Of a stretch of 64,000 bases of DNA, positions 1-12,834 are shown one piece after another. Source of the stretch: Galaxea fascicularis (Eukaryota > Cnidaria > Anthozoa > Scleractinia > Euphylliidae); contig OX419337.1 in NCBI GenBank assembly GCA_948470475.1, forward strand, positions 1,136,001 to 1,200,000, written 5' to 3'. The notes beneath the pieces are model-generated. The model worked only from the letters and a program-made list of their open reading frames with translations, was not told where the DNA came from and did not search any database. Within the stretch, counting starts at the first letter, position 1. The number at the start of each line of letters is the position of its first letter. The translations under genes and the position numbers were made by a program.

Positions 1-1349
1 TGAGGCTTGTCACGCTCACTACCGTGACGCAGCGCAAACCTATCACGAAAACTTGTAACCTGTCTAGGGAATTACACGTTAAATTTCACGTAAAAACCGA
101 TGATGGTTTTTCAAATGAAATTTTGACGTGAAATTAATGAGTCAGGTGAATCGCATCACCCTATGCGAGTTTTGCAGATAATCCTTACTTGTGAATTTTG
201 AATGGATTGTGTGTTGTCAAGCTAAGGCGTTGGAGAAGTTAACAAAGTTTAAAAACGTGCAACAATGCCATATTGGGTCGGCGCTTTTATGGGTGCCGTG
301 TTGCCGGGTTTGGAACTCATTTAAACTAGCTTGCCGGAAGTTATCTCGTTAAATTAATGAATGAGTGACTGACAGACACTGTATGTAGATCGTACCTTGG
401 ATAAAGCCACGCATGGTTCTTCAATTAATTGATGTTTTAGGGAAGCACACACACAAGGGCTCTGCTGTTCGGGGGTAAGAATTAACTACTCATACAAGAG
501 AAAATAAGGGTCCCCATATTTTCCCTTCACTCACACACGAAATGCCTGGAGTCACTGTAAATCAAATAAATTGAAGGAAAATAGCCGAATTTTGTTGGAG
601 AGAGCAAGCCAAATCAAATTTGGTAGGGGGGTCGGGGAGTTCTTGAAACGTAATCTCATATATCCGGGAGAAGTTTGCCAACTATTTGAATACTCAATCC
701 ATGTCCATCCTTGACATTCGAGGCAATGAGACGATGGCAAAAGGCTGGACTGTCTCAGCGCGGTCTTGAAAACTAGAAAACTAGACCTAGGGCCGAAATA
801 TTGTAACTCTAAGCCTTTCCACGTTATTTGATCAGTCTTTGCAGTAGTCTTCGGACAACTGTTTATGTTAACACAGTTTATCTTTATCTGACTCGGAGCT
901 GACTTTATCTGACTAACTCCTAGTATATAGTGTATTCTGTGTTAGGGGTATTCTATTAAACATTAAAGCATTATGTACAGCGCTTAACACAGAGGTACTG
1001 GTATTCTGATAGACTGCGAGCAGTCTCTCTTTTGCTCGAAAATCTGTGGAACGAACGCAAACGTTGCACTCTAGTACAAATGAGTCTCTCAATCGTACAT
1101 GCCGTCATCAGAGCACACGTGCGTAATGACGTGACTCTTATTGCATAGTCTTCGAAATCACAAACGGCTTAACTCTAGGCTTTCCCTCTCCATTCAAAAT
1201 CAGGGGACGGTCTTCAATTTTCTCTCTCAGCAACATTTGTTTGTCTGTTGTTGTTTTTTTCTTTTTTGAGATGCCATCACGACTGCTTATTACTGGCATA
1301 TAAGGGTGGTGTTGACTCAAGCATGTTTGCCTTGTTTTGTTAGTATGGA
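1..1349. other. Non-coding stretch, nothing recognised
   Basis: I see no convincing coding exon here. Short open frames on both strands lack a supported splice site or recognisable motif. A minus-strand frame at 1143-1310 is lysine-rich and ends in a stop. It could be a further exon of the candidate gene at 1350-2111, but no clear donor/acceptor pair links them. Confidence 0.4.
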
Positions 1350-2111
1350 TCAGTATGGCTGACATTCTCTCATAATACTTAACTTCCGAGAGGATCTCAT
1401 CTGGACTGCTCCCACGCGCTGTCTGTTTATGATATTTTCATTAGAATTAATCGTAACCGGAGTAATCTTGATAAATCCTTTCCTGAATCCTGTAGGCTGG
1501 AGTAATAAAATGCTTATATTATAAACCCTCTGTAGGTTTGAAATATTTCCGTTTCTGACTCTGTCTCCATTGTATAAATCAGTTAAACTGAACGTATCCA
1601 GGAAGGTTATTTCTGTCCAGCCATCTACTTCAACAGTAATTGGCTCCTGGTCGTTTTCTCTTTAGTTCAGGTGAACATGCTTGTCGGTTGGTTTCAATGT
1701 TCCTTCTTTTGTTCTTTTTTTTTTCCCCTCCTTTATTCGCCTTTCAAGTAAGCTGCTAATTAAGAGTTTGATCTGTACCAGGTTTATTAAAATACGACAG
1801 TCTCTTAAGGCATTTCCTCACTGGGGAAACTGATTTCGGATACAATTTTCCGTTAAAATAATAAGTTTTATACTTCCTACTTAACAGTAATCCCTGAGAA
1901 TGAGAATGCGGTATTTAATTGACCCTTTTTCGTCATCAAGGGTCATTCTTACCTGCCGATTGATTTCAGTGGCACGTTCAATTATGCATTCTAGCTCATT
2001 CTGGATTTGCGTTCCGTTCTCGTGGTTTATTACGCCACGTGAGTCCACCAGAATCAGTGTCCAAAGAAACACGGCTGTATCACAACAGGAGTGAGATGCA
2101 GAAAACAGCAC
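1350..2111 (-). CDS. Candidate secreted-protein gene, two exons, unknown family
   Basis: Two open blocks on the minus strand can be joined in frame. The upstream block (about 2111 down to 1954) encodes a hydrophobic, signal-like stretch (TAVFLWTLILVDSRG), then a helical, acidic segment ending ...ERATEINRQ, followed directly by a strong donor (CAG|GTAAGA, phase 0). The downstream block is open from 1646 to a stop at 1350-1352 (98 residues). It begins EPITVEVDGWTEITFLDTF and carries an N-linked glycosylation-type site (NIS). An acceptor CCAG|GAG at 1646 keeps phase 0, but its pyrimidine tract is poor. No ATG is visible at the start of the first block, so a further 5' exon or a different start is needed. 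I do not recognise the family. Repeats around it suggest local duplication. It could be a pseudogene or chance frames. Confidence 0.28.
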
Positions 2112-3985
2112 TGGCCCGTTTGTAAGTCAACGCTTTAGCAAACTTCCGCAAGTCCTAATCTTCGTCCCATCCCGACTATCTGCCCCTGGGTCTCCGAGGA
2201 TGGTAGGCAGAGTGAAGCGGAGCAATCAACCCTCTGGCTCCCTACAAGGAGATGAAAATGAGTGTACGAGACCGAGCTCGCTTTATTTTCATGGACGAAG
2301 CACATGGCAGTGAATCCTTATGTTCACACAGATCGTCAATTATTTGTTATTCCTATAAAACGTCTGTCTCTAGACTAGTACCCAGTGTGCAGGTTCGCTC
2401 ATGCACAAAACATATTGAGAGACCAAGGATTTCTCCCCAGGGTACCCATGTATTAACAGCACCTTAATGTGCAACTTTCCAAACCCCCTCTCCGCTAGTG
2501 CTGCTAACTTGACACGCCGACAATTTTGTGACGATTTGAAATTCATCTTCGCCGAGTCTCGGAACAATCTCCTAAGCGCAATAAACAACAAAAGGCTTTT
2601 GTTTGGACTTGTGAAGACGAATTTGACTCACTACAATGGACCGTTTCTTGATACGACTGCAGTTTAGCATGAGCCTAGTGGTTTCTCTCACATAAGCCTA
2701 GTGATTTCTTGAGATCTCCTCGCCATTACCTTGAGCTGTAACTTGACTCTTTTCTTTTATCAAGGCAAATAAGTAAATGATGATCTTATGCAAAACGTGT
2801 TTCCTTTCAGCATGTTGTTGTTTTTTGCAGACTTAAATTTTACAGGACTCCTGTAAAATGATTTTGTCATGTCATTCTCTTTTTTCCTTTTGATCTCTTT
2901 TCAAGACTGAATCACTCAAATACATCATTATATTGATGATGAGTTAAAGAAACCCGGTTGCGACCTCGCACAAATATCACATTTTTCAAAATTTCGTAGT
3001 TACATCGTTTCCGTGTTTCAAACACGGTAACTAAGTATATCTATCTCCGGCCAACGGTTATGTTGCATCAAATTTCAGTGAAACAAGACCTTTTTTCCTA
3101 CTCCGCAGTCGTGTTTTGATTGTAGGCATCTAACCGTCGCCTTTCTGTGCCGAGTGTAGAATTCAGATAAAGTAAACTGCCGTGTATCGATTGGAACAGG
3201 GCGGCCTGTGACCAGGTAGCTGCAGAGACTGTTTCAGCTTTGTTAAGACTGCTCCAAGCAAACATTTTACAGGATTTTCATTCCCTTTTTCCTCTTGACC
3301 CCTTTTGAAGAAATCACCTTGGATACGTCATGTGGCGTTCAAGAAACCGCAGTCTTCGAATTAACCCGGAAGCGGCAATCATGGTTCATTAGGGTTGCAA
3401 AATTTTCTAGTTACATCATTTCCGTGCGTCACTTGTAGGCATATACATCTCCTGCTTACAGTTATGTTCCGTTAAAACTTTCCTTGAAACAACGCTGAAG
3501 ACCTTCTCCCTTTTTATACGTATCTGAATTCATAAGTCATGTTTTGCTTGTATGACATAACGGTTCCCTTTCAGCTCCGTTTCCTGAATGCTGGGCAGTA
3601 CTGCATTTTATTACTACCTACAGTTTATCGGTCTTATCATGGCTTGATCAAAAATTACATCGCGATATTATGAGCTGCATTTCCTGTAGTAACGCCCATC
3701 AACAAGCCAGAAAAACTAAGAAGTTATTGAAAAACTTCTTTCCTCAGTTAGCTTGCGGTTATTTCTAGAGAACTCGTTTTTTCAAGTTGATTTCGGAATG
3801 TTTGCCAGGCTGAAATGGATAACTTCATTTTCCCTCTCAGTGTGGTTTGACTTGTACCGGTCTTTTAAGGTATGACTGTCTCTAAAGGCATTTTCTTGAA
3901 GCTGGTTTCAGATCAAAGCAATTTTCCGTTTTGTAACAACAGTTTGTACCAAGCCTACTTTTTCTGTCTGCTGTGATTAATATGA
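1745..3985. repeat. Diverged direct duplication (1745-1905 and 3835-3985)
   Basis: The stretch near 1745-1905 and the one near 3835-3985 share an ordered series of words in the same orientation. Both run through TTGATCTGTACC or TTGACTTGTACC, then a GACTGTCTC/GACAGTCTCTT-type block, GGCATTT, TGATTTCGGAT or TGGTTTCAGAT, CAATTTTCCGTT and CTACTT. They are old direct copies about 2.09 kb apart. No coding content is evident in either. Confidence 0.55.
2112..2790. other. Non-coding stretch between candidate gene and duplications
   Basis: Overlapping open frames on both strands around 2370-2667 (66-73 codons) have neither splice support nor motifs. I see nothing else. Confidence 0.4.
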
Positions 3986-5070
3986 AGAGGCGTCACCGGA
4001 AAAAGCCGAGGGTACTAGTCAAAAACCATCCATCGGTCAGCGAGTCAGTCTTTGAATGCATTAACCCCTAGCTGCTGGAAAAGCTAATGAATCTCTGAGT
4101 TTTCCAGTTTTCGGGAGGTTTGAGTTGACTGTTTAACTGACCCGCGGAAAGTTGTTTTCGTCAAATTTTGATTCGAATCCCTGACAAGCGTAGGCCAGGC
4201 TATTGTTCTCAACAATTAAAGTCAGCAAGCCTTCTGTGTTTGAGCTCCTTTCACTCTGCTTCTGCCGTTGAGCTGGATCACGTATCTCCGTATTTGCAGC
4301 TGTGTCTTTGGAACGAACCCAACGGTAGAATATAGGATCAAAAGTTGAAACCACCCTGGGCGGCCTTCACATCCACAATCTATAATTTCACGCCTCAAAC
4401 TGAAGTGGCTGCATTAGTTATACAATTCAAATTTAACATAGTGGCGGAAACGGATTTCCAGAGAAATCCCTGAACGATCGGTGAATTTCGATAGCTGTTA
4501 GAAAATAAAAGGGTGCAAACCGCCATTTCGATAAGGTCTTATTAAGCCTAATTTTTCAAACAGTTCAACGAACACTTCAAAGTCCACTACTTCTTGGAAA
4601 GGAAGTCCCGCAGATTTTTAACGACAATGTGCTCGTGTTAATCGTACCCACTGAACAGGGCACCGTGGCAAGGAGAATAGACAGCTGTTTCAGCTTTGGT
4701 AAGACTCAGCATGAGGTAATTAACTGTAGTTCAGGTCTTCCACCGAAGACTGGAATGTTTCCTTGTATTCAGTATGGCTTTTTCTGATGTTTGTTCTTTT
4801 AATTTGTTTTCAAACAAATTAACTTTGCACAATTGTATCATCCTGTTTTTCCTCTTACCCCCTTTGAAGTCACAAATCATTCCTTTCGTTTACTTTAATT
4901 CAATAGTCATTGATAACACGCTAAAGAATCAAGGAAGCGGAACCGACTCGCGGGGGCATTAAACTTCTTAGCGTCACCATTTCCGCGTTTTGCATGTAGA
5001 TATTCAAGGCATTTGTTATGACTACGTTATGCTTTGTCAACATTCCGTGAAACAAAAAATAAAACTTTTT
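2845..5070. repeat. Three-copy local duplication (2845-3160, 3267-3595, 4805-5070)
   Basis: Three segments in the same orientation share the same order of words. Each has a CCTTTTGATCTC/CCTCTTGACCCC/CCTCTTACCCCC block, a GTTACATCRTTTCCGTG or GTCACCATTTCCGCG block, then a GGTTATGTT/AGTTATGTTCCGTT/CTACGTTATGC block and GTGAAACAA or TTGAAACAA. Copies one and two also share a GTCRTGTTTTGNTTGTA word. A linked word, CTGTTTCAGCTTTGTTAAGACT, occurs near 3230 and, with one change, near 4685. The copies are strongly diverged. No open frame is conserved between them, so this is an old tandem or segmental duplication of intergenic DNA rather than a gene family. Confidence 0.6.
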
Positions 5071-5580
5071 GTCCATTATTGGTTGTGCGGAAGGTGGGAA
5101 AGTAACAAATCGACATTGTAACGGAAAAAAAGAAGACAAAGCACACGTCACAAAACCCTGTACTGGATTGTTCAAAAATAATTTAATTCACGCTTCGGCT
5201 TAAATACCAATAGAAAATATATTAAACTTTAATTTACATAAATAAAGCAGCTGCAAAAATGTTCCGTTATCGTTACATTGCTACGAGGATAAAATGTATA
5301 CTTTTTACATAGCTACGAAAAGAAATATATACATGCAAGCGCTAAACCTGGTTTTTACAGCATAATGAAAAGAACAATCGCCGGTCAAATCCGATCACAT
5401 TCAATACAATGAAGCCTTTGATATCGGAAAAGATAAAGCAAAATGGTAAATCTTATCGCCCGGTGTTGTATGCCAAAACATAATGAATGGCCATAACATC
5501 CACGACAGCTAAACTCACACAGATAAACAAAAAATGTTCCGGTCGACTTAAGCTGTATTTTCGAATCCTTCTTTATCCTT

Positions 5581-6005
5581 TTACGGCACTCTTATCAGCT
5601 GATCTTCTTTAGAGAATTTCCGTTTCTGGTTATGGTTGGGCTTCCTCTTGCTTTCACCTCCAGCCTTCACAGTGTTTTCACCGCCCTTCGCTTCACACGT
5701 GGTTGCGTCCGTAGACAGTTCAGTCAATTTTCTCCGCTGCGTCGGTCAAAACTAGGTAATCTTTCACCATTGTGTTGTTACTTGCAAATCTCTGTCGGAT
5801 ACTACAGACATTGGACGCTTTGCTTGAGCCATCTTGAAGAGGAGGAAACAAGGAAAAAACACGCCAAAACAATCACAACGAGACTGTACTCCAAAGCGAT
5901 CTCGTAAAACGAATAGAGCCGTGTGATTCTGGACCCAGAAAGCTGAGAGCTGCTTCTTTGGCTTGTTTGAGCCGTATCGATTGCTATTCCTGCTCCTTCA
6001 GTCAT
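5581..6005 (-). CDS. Candidate small single-pass membrane protein
   Basis: A minus-strand frame starts at an ATG with A at -3 (6005) and encodes about 66 residues. It has a Ser/Gln-rich N-terminal region of about 38 residues, then a transmembrane segment (YSLVVIVLACFFLV, residues ~40-53) followed by SSSSRWLKQ. A second open block, 5736 down to a stop at 5581-5583, encodes 51 highly basic residues (RRKLTELSTDATTC...FSKEDQLIRVP) and has a CGCAG acceptor at phase 0. Joining them needs a short intron (~80 nt) with a weak GTCCAA donor, or another exon between. A plus-strand frame (5632-5907, 91 codons) overlaps and cannot be excluded as the real one. The family is not recognised. Confidence 0.28.
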
Positions 6006-6539
6006 GTTTCTCAACTAAAAATTGTTTTCCTTTAGTTTGGTTCTTGCAGTGAAGTTGAGGAATGATAAGGAACGGCTTCTTGATCGATCGACGAGTGTTG
6101 GTAAACTGACTGTTCTTTAGTAAACCAAACATTTATATGACGATAAGGGTTGGTATGTTGTAACAAGAGGAATTGACGTAATTTCCTGTCAACCGATACT
6201 CCCACTGGGAATTTTCAACAAAATGCAAGATAAGAACCTCATAATCTATTTGTATCGACAGGAAATATCACCAAAACAGAGTAATCTTCTTCAAAAGGCT
6301 TGTTTGTAATTAGTATAGGTAATTAGATGCACAGCAGGGTAGAAGGGGCGATAAAACGATCTCAGTTCTTGTAGATTAGAAATTGCACAAGAACAAAAAC
6401 TTTGAGGATTGCAGTTCTTCTGTTTCACTTTAAACTCCAGCTGATTAAACAATTCAAGCTGAGAGACATTTTCTGAAAGATGAACGACAAAAGATTTTGC
6501 TCAGAAGTCATGCCAAATGTAGGTCACGAGTAAACTGAA

Positions 6540-7080
6540 CTCATCGGGCCAATATTGAGGGTAGGACTGCGGGGGAGGGGGGGGGGAGAGCGGGAGGGCT
6601 CCCCTATATAAGCTGAATAGGTATGTGCCGCCCCAAAGTGTATGGTTTTTTAGGCGATTTGGTCGGAAAACAGGTATAGATTTTGACCATTTGATCTAAA
6701 ATTGAGTATGGTTTTCAAGGGAACCAAGAGAGCATATAACCGTCTTTGTCATTTCAACTCCAAATGTGTAATAGAGAAATTAGACAAGTAACCAAAATAT
6801 ATCATTTGAATTCGACCAGTTCTTGACTTCGACAGTGATGCCAACCTTAATTACGCTACAACAAAGCCAGCTGGAAAATTTGGAACTGACCAGACCAGGT
6901 CTGAAAACGGGTATGGAAAATAGCATATTTTGGTTTGAAATAGGGCCAGTATTGGAGAACCGGGCGGCATACCCCCACCAAGAATTCAAAGAAGTACCCC
7001 CCCGGGGGTCGGACTCGGCTTTCACCAGGAAACCAGAACAGCGTTCATTTTTGGCGTTCCACGTATTGCACATAAATTCT
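6540..7080. repeat. Probable interspersed repeat with poly-G and GTATGGTTTT motifs
   Basis: The block begins at a G-rich tract near 6570-6590. It continues with a series of related phrases (GTGTATGGTTTTTTAGGCG, GGTCGGAAAACAGGTATAG, GAGTATGGTTTTCAAGGGA, GGTCTGAAAACGGGTATGG) and ends in a C-rich stretch around 6969-7010. I recognise this phrase pattern from interspersed repeats of corals. Open frames on both strands across it (6780-7073 and 6823-7173) are probably by-products. Its boundaries are approximate. Confidence 0.5.
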
Positions 7081-10000
7081 CGGGTTGTATTACCAGATCT
7101 TTTTTATGTTTCTCGGAATCGTGAATCAGTGCAAACTGTAAGACAATTATCACCTATGGTTGTCTGTAATTAAACTGAACAACCGCAGTAAACCATCCGC
7201 CCAAAGCGAATCACGCCGACACGCCAAGTATTTCAGAACAGATCATTTTAAATTTTTAAGCCTCTTGAAAATGTCAGTTTAAAAATACCGTTTGGTCGAA
7301 ACCGCACACGGATTGAAAGAGATTTTATTTTCTCTGCACCTTCAAGTCTCCGGTGACTTCCCTTCGGCCAGTGTCCGGATATTTAGATAAGGGAAAAGCT
7401 TTTCAAACTTGGTGCAGTAAATCTGTGCGGCTGAACATCAGTTTGTCACCCTCTGTCCCACGGGCATTCTTTCCCTTTTCTATCCCCGGGTTCTATCCAC
7501 GCTCTGGTCTCCAGTGCAATTAAACTTTGCCCTGTCTGAGAACTAACTTGAGTTAATTTGCCAGCATTATAAATTGGTTGAGCACGTTCTGGGTAACAGC
7601 ACGTAAAACAAAGATTTTTGTGACCTGCTGTCCTTGTCGCTCCCTCATTCGGCCTCTACGTGCCGAAAATCCACAGCTGTCGATTATTTTCACGTGCCTT
7701 GCAGGTGGAAAGCCCCCGGCCGGAAGCTAATACAGAAACTTGCCCTCTTTACGTGCCTTTTTGTTCATTCCGTTTAATCATCACTTGTTATCAACCTGTA
7801 TTATTTTCTTATAATTCCGAAACTGTTATCAAAAGAAATGTTTCAAAAAAGTTAAGATTGACTGAGGATATCAACTCAGATTCCCTTGAACGCTAACAAC
7901 TGATTGCTGGGCATTCTATTGAGTCTTTATAGACTCCAATCCCGGCTTCATTCAGCACGTAGCCTATCATCGTACAAAAGTTGAATCAATTTTAGCTTTT
8001 TTTTATAACGGCTGCCACAACCATATTTCGCGTTAAAACGGGCAATCCTCTACGGCCAACAAAAAAATAATTTAAAGTGTTGTTTCATTTAATAACGGAC
8101 TGGATTCTTTCGTGACCCAAGTAACTATAACCTGCGAAATGATCATCAAACATGAAATGTCTTGATGTTTAGCCAGATTCTCTGAACTAGTAGTATAAGA
8201 AATATGAGATGACAAGTCAAGAGAATATGCATGTTAATGTTAGGCCTTCTTCGCCGGTTCAGCAGCTCCAATCGGCACCATTAGTCTGTGTTTACAAGCC
8301 AATTCTTTTCTGAGTTCTTTGCCCACAGCTCAAGAACATTGCTGCAGTTAACATTATTGTCGATACAGACAAAATCATCAGATTGCTGCAACTGCTACGT
8401 ATTTCAAAAATCAAGTCGTAGTCCTGAATCGTGACTTCTCTCACAGACATTTCTTCTCACTTATCTCTGCTATTTAGTGAGCCGAGGGAATGAGAATTCG
8501 ATATAAGACAGCCGGGGATGCTGATGGTTTAGCTCGAGTTTCACAGACTGTGCACTCGTTGGATTACAGTACTTAACTTGCATGTCCACCAGTGACCTTA
8601 TAAAAAATGCGTATTACATGAATCCTTACTCAAATACTTGACAATTTCTACCATTTTCAAACATTTCTGTTATTTTCTTGAAATGGGAATTACTGGAAAC
8701 CAGTCTATTTCAGTCAAAAAAAAAATTATTGAATCATAAAAGATAGTCTCCTTTGAAAATTTGTTTCGATATTGGTATGTTAAGTGAATATCATATTTCA
8801 ATTCCCTTTTTTGGTCAAACTATCGTATAGTAAGTTTTCTCAAAAAGACAATATTTCTAAATAGGTCAGGAGCATCCAATGGCAAGTTTCGGTAGATATC
8901 TGTTCGGTGGAGGGTAGTTCACCTTAGGTTTTCGGCGTCGATCAAAGAGTGCGCTCGGATTTTCGTAACTGAAACGTCTCCTATAAGATTCACGATGAGA
9001 AATAATAGCCCCTGACGTTTTCAGAAGTGTCATATTTGCTGTTTTTGGCAGTCAAAAACGTCAGCTGGCATTTTTGGAAAGCAAATAGAAAGTTCACTTT
9101 GGCTACTAATTTCTCAAAGGAAGATTTTGAAGATTTTTTCGGGCAATTAAAATTTCAGCAAAGGAATCCGAACAGATCAAATCGTCCAGCTAATGGAAAC
9201 ATCACTTTATTAAACAGGCTTCAAACACCATAAGGTACTTAAAAATGCCTTTTTTTTGGCTCGCTGGGTGCCCCTGATAGGTATTCACTGATGATTGATA
9301 TTTAAGACTGATTACTGAGCATAAGTTGGTGATTGTTTTTGCAAATGACTATCTAATAATCGAGGAAAAACGGATTTAACAAAGTTAAAGGACCGGTAGC
9401 AGTTGTCGATAAACGAGCCGGGCCTTAATCGGACTGATTCCAGGTTTGCGCTTCCCACTTAACAACTATCTGAAAGGCAAGGTGAACTGGACAATACTTC
9501 TTTGAAAATTATAATAGCTAAAACGACACTCAGAGTTTTGAAATTCAGTGTGGTGAATAAAAAATTGGAAAATATGCTGACGGTACGCCAATATGGTCGT
9601 ATCAAGTTACTTTACATGACCGGACCCTATCGTGATCACAAATTTGCCGAGTTGAACTTTTGATCTTATTATTAGTGATTTTAAGACAATTAAAGCGTGC
9701 TTATTCTAATTGCTTTGGATAAGCACAAAACCATCGGCTTTGAACTGAAAACGTTTTCTCAAACTGACAATCCGCCCAGTTCTTATCACAGATTGTTCAT
9801 TACCGCCAATACTCAGCATATCAATTTGAGCATTTTTGTAAGACGTTTTAATTCTCTTCAGAGATTACAAGTTAAGTAACTACATACAGGAAACATGCGC
9901 AGACGGATTAACCTTTGACTGAGTGCGGGCGTAAGCATTTGAAAATTTAATGATTTGTCCGTGAACTTTTGACATCAATGCTTCATCGAACTCATCAGTC

Positions 10001-10779
10001 ACGAAATATGTTCAATAGTTTGATAGAATATTTTAACAAGACTATTACTTTTTCGCATGTTCAACTATTACAACAAACGGGGAGCACAGTTAACGCAAGT
10101 GAACTGGCTTGGGGACCAGGCTTTTTTCAGTAGTCTTCCGAAAGCTCATTGTTTAGTACAGAAATGGGGTATTCTGCAATTGCTCCTAACAGAAGCCGGA
10201 ATTGTATAATGAAAGCACCCAACCTCCCTTAGCTTAATTTGATCAATTATCGTATTTTAAAATTCTTCAATGTATCTTTTTAAGTAAATTAGCATACACT
10301 TAGACGCGACTCAATTTTCAACAACTGTTTTTTTCTGGCAGACAATTTTTCATAGGATTGACGTGAAAAGACAAAAAGGGGGTATTGCCAGCATTAGGGC
10401 TTTACCACTGAATTCAGCAGAAAACGTGATATCGAAACTAGGTTTACCAAAGAAAATATCATAATGATCCTCTGTCAATACAGATTTTCTCCTTCAAGTG
10501 CATTTGGTATAGTGGCATCACCTACACGGTTTTAGAACGACTAAACATGCTGCCTGTTGGAAGAAATTTTTTCAAGGTTATGACCTAGAACTGGATTGAA
10601 AATTACGTTAATGATCATGGTAGTAGCGTGCATTTCAATAGCACATAAGCACAATATTCCACGGATTTGCGTGCGTTCAGCCGACTTGTAATGAACAATT
10701 AACGCCCCATATTCAACTTATAATTAAAAAGGCTCAACATTTTTCATTCAAGGGATTCATATGCGCAGAGGCAAGACTA
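7081..10779. other. Long AT-rich non-coding stretch
   Basis: Nothing here rises above background. Short frames such as 7660-7896 and 9027-9233 (+) have no splice context, conserved motif or codon pattern I can defend. Confidence 0.4.
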
Positions 10780-11375
10780 AATCCCTCTCGTAATCAGCAG
10801 AACCACATAAAAGTACCGCTTACTAACTGCCATTCAAATATTTCAATTAAGATTTACATATTTGCATCCACAGGCTTCAAAGTTAAAAACACATCACTGT
10901 ACAGTCAGTGTAATAAGCAGCACAACAGAAAAGCACTGCTCGATAGCTTTCATTTGAATAACAAGGTATTCATCCACAGACTCAAAAGTGAGAACCACCT
11001 TATGCAGCTTAATAAATAGCACCACAGGAAAACAATGCTCAGTAGCTGTCATTTGAATGGTTACAGGTTCGGATTTCCTCCACCATTGTCCACAGACTAA
11101 AAACTGAGAACTACTTTGTGAAACTTAATAGGCAGTTCCACGAGAAAGTACTGCTCAGTATGTAAGCCTTCATTTGAATACTTACAGGTTCAGATTTCGC
11201 CCACAGACTCAAAAGTGAGAACCACCTTATATAGCTTAACAGACAGTTCCACAAAAGAAATGCTCAGTAGCTTTCATTTGAATGGTCACACTGCACGGAA
11301 ATCATCCTCAGTCAGAATTAAACCCCCCTCATAGAGCTCAAAAACTGCTCCACAGAAAAGTAGTGCCTTGCTAGC
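10780..11375. repeat. Minisatellite of ~115-bp units
   Basis: Five to six diverged head-to-tail units can be read. Each runs CCACAGACTCAAAAGTGAG, AACCACCTTATGNAGCTTAA, a CAGTTCCACAGGAAAGTACT-like block, GCTCAGTAGC, TTTCATTTGAATGGTCACA and a GGTTCGGATTT-like linker. The best-preserved units begin near 10975, 11090 and 11202. Flanking partial units begin near 10790, 10870 and 11310. Related single units recur near 12010-12140 and 21815-21985, so the family is dispersed as well as tandem. Confidence 0.8.
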
Positions 11376-12834
11376 TTTTCCTCGTACTTATAAATACCCT
11401 AAGCTATGAAGGATAACTAATGCTTGTTTCAGTACAAAATACTAAACGGGTACCTTTCATTCGGCACACGAACAAGACTCGAAGGTTAGAGACTACAAAT
11501 TAAGGCCAATTTTATTCACACTTCAAATGAAAGGTACAAATAAGGAATGACCAGATAACTGAAAGTCACAGAATAAAAATTTACAGTAAAATAAGAAGTT
11601 TTGGAAATGCGCCTGCGATAACATGCTTTCGAGATGGACGCTACCGCTAATGGTCATCGGGTACAACAATCAATATCAACTCAGAATATCAAACCCAACG
11701 TGACAGCTACTCCTGAATCCTACTGAGTAAGTTTTCCTGGGATGAGATGGCGTTCAGTGGAGAGTTCAGTTTGACTATATGACCCGGTTTAACTTACATA
11801 ACTGGCCCCACTGACGGTCAAGAGCGCACATGCACGTTGCTATACCGTCCGATGATAAAATGTATTGCAACTGATACATGTCATTCGCTGGATAGTACCT
11901 CATATACTGGATAGAGTTATCCCCGCTTCGGAAGAGCTGGTGCCTGATGGACAGTGCTGCTTCGTTTCTTTCCTATTGAATGGCTACCGTTTTAAATTAG
12001 GATTTCTCGCATCCACAGACTCAAAGTTACAACACTGTTTGGAGCCGTAATAAACTCAATGAAGGATTCATGTATGCCACAGGGAAGTACATATTTCTGA
12101 TGGTCTTCATTTGGGTGATCACCGTCGATGGTCACACAATTAAGCTTTGTCTGCAAACCTACAACCGCCTTCATTGCGGTATAAAGACGGAAATAGTCAT
12201 ACCACAGGCATGCACGTTTTGCGAAGGCGTTCGTGTGAGGGTTCCACTGACCTCAGTGGCTGATTAGTTTTCATCTCCAAAATCGAAAGAAAAACATGCA
12301 CAGAACGTACCGCATAATTGTTTCAATGAATGGCACACTATGTTTTCGGGTTCTCCGCATCGCCGGCTAAAAAGCTAGAATCGGCCTAAAGCAACGTTTT
12401 ACAACATAACCGACCGTAAGGCTTTTTCAGCGTCACCAACTTTATTGCATGTTGAAGCCAACACTGTAAATTAACTGTTTATTCTAATCGTAAGTGGCAT
12501 CAAAGTCTCGAAATTTTTCGTGATTAATTTGTCATGAAAAGTTAGATACCGGGACGGTTGATTTCCTTAAACGAAGGTTAAGCACTAATACTGACGTAAT
12601 AAACGCGGTCTTCCTGCTGCATTCCTTCGATTGATTTGAGTTTATGTAACCTCAGGCATGTCATACTCACCCAAGTTATTGCACATGTACCGTGTGTCTT
12701 ATAGATTTATTTTTATTTTTTAAGTTTAGGTAATGCCATGCAACTTTATGGAATACCTTCATAAATTCTTGTTGTTTTTTTTTTTTGTATATGAAGACGT
12801 GATTTTATATTCGTTTCCATTTTTGCTCAACTGA
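11376..12834. other. Non-coding stretch with one stray minisatellite-like unit
   Basis: A diverged copy of the 10.8-kb unit lies around 12010-12140 (CATCCACAGACTCAAAGTT, then TCATTTGGGTGATCACCGT). I see nothing else supportable. Confidence 0.4.

Noticed and set aside
4133..4354. 73-codon minus-strand frame with hydrophilic, protein-like composition
   Set aside because: I could not find a start, a convincing acceptor or a partner exon; no family recognised.
6780..7173. Overlapping 97- and 116-codon frames on opposite strands
   Set aside because: They lie in a C/G-tract-bearing interspersed repeat and have no splice or protein support.
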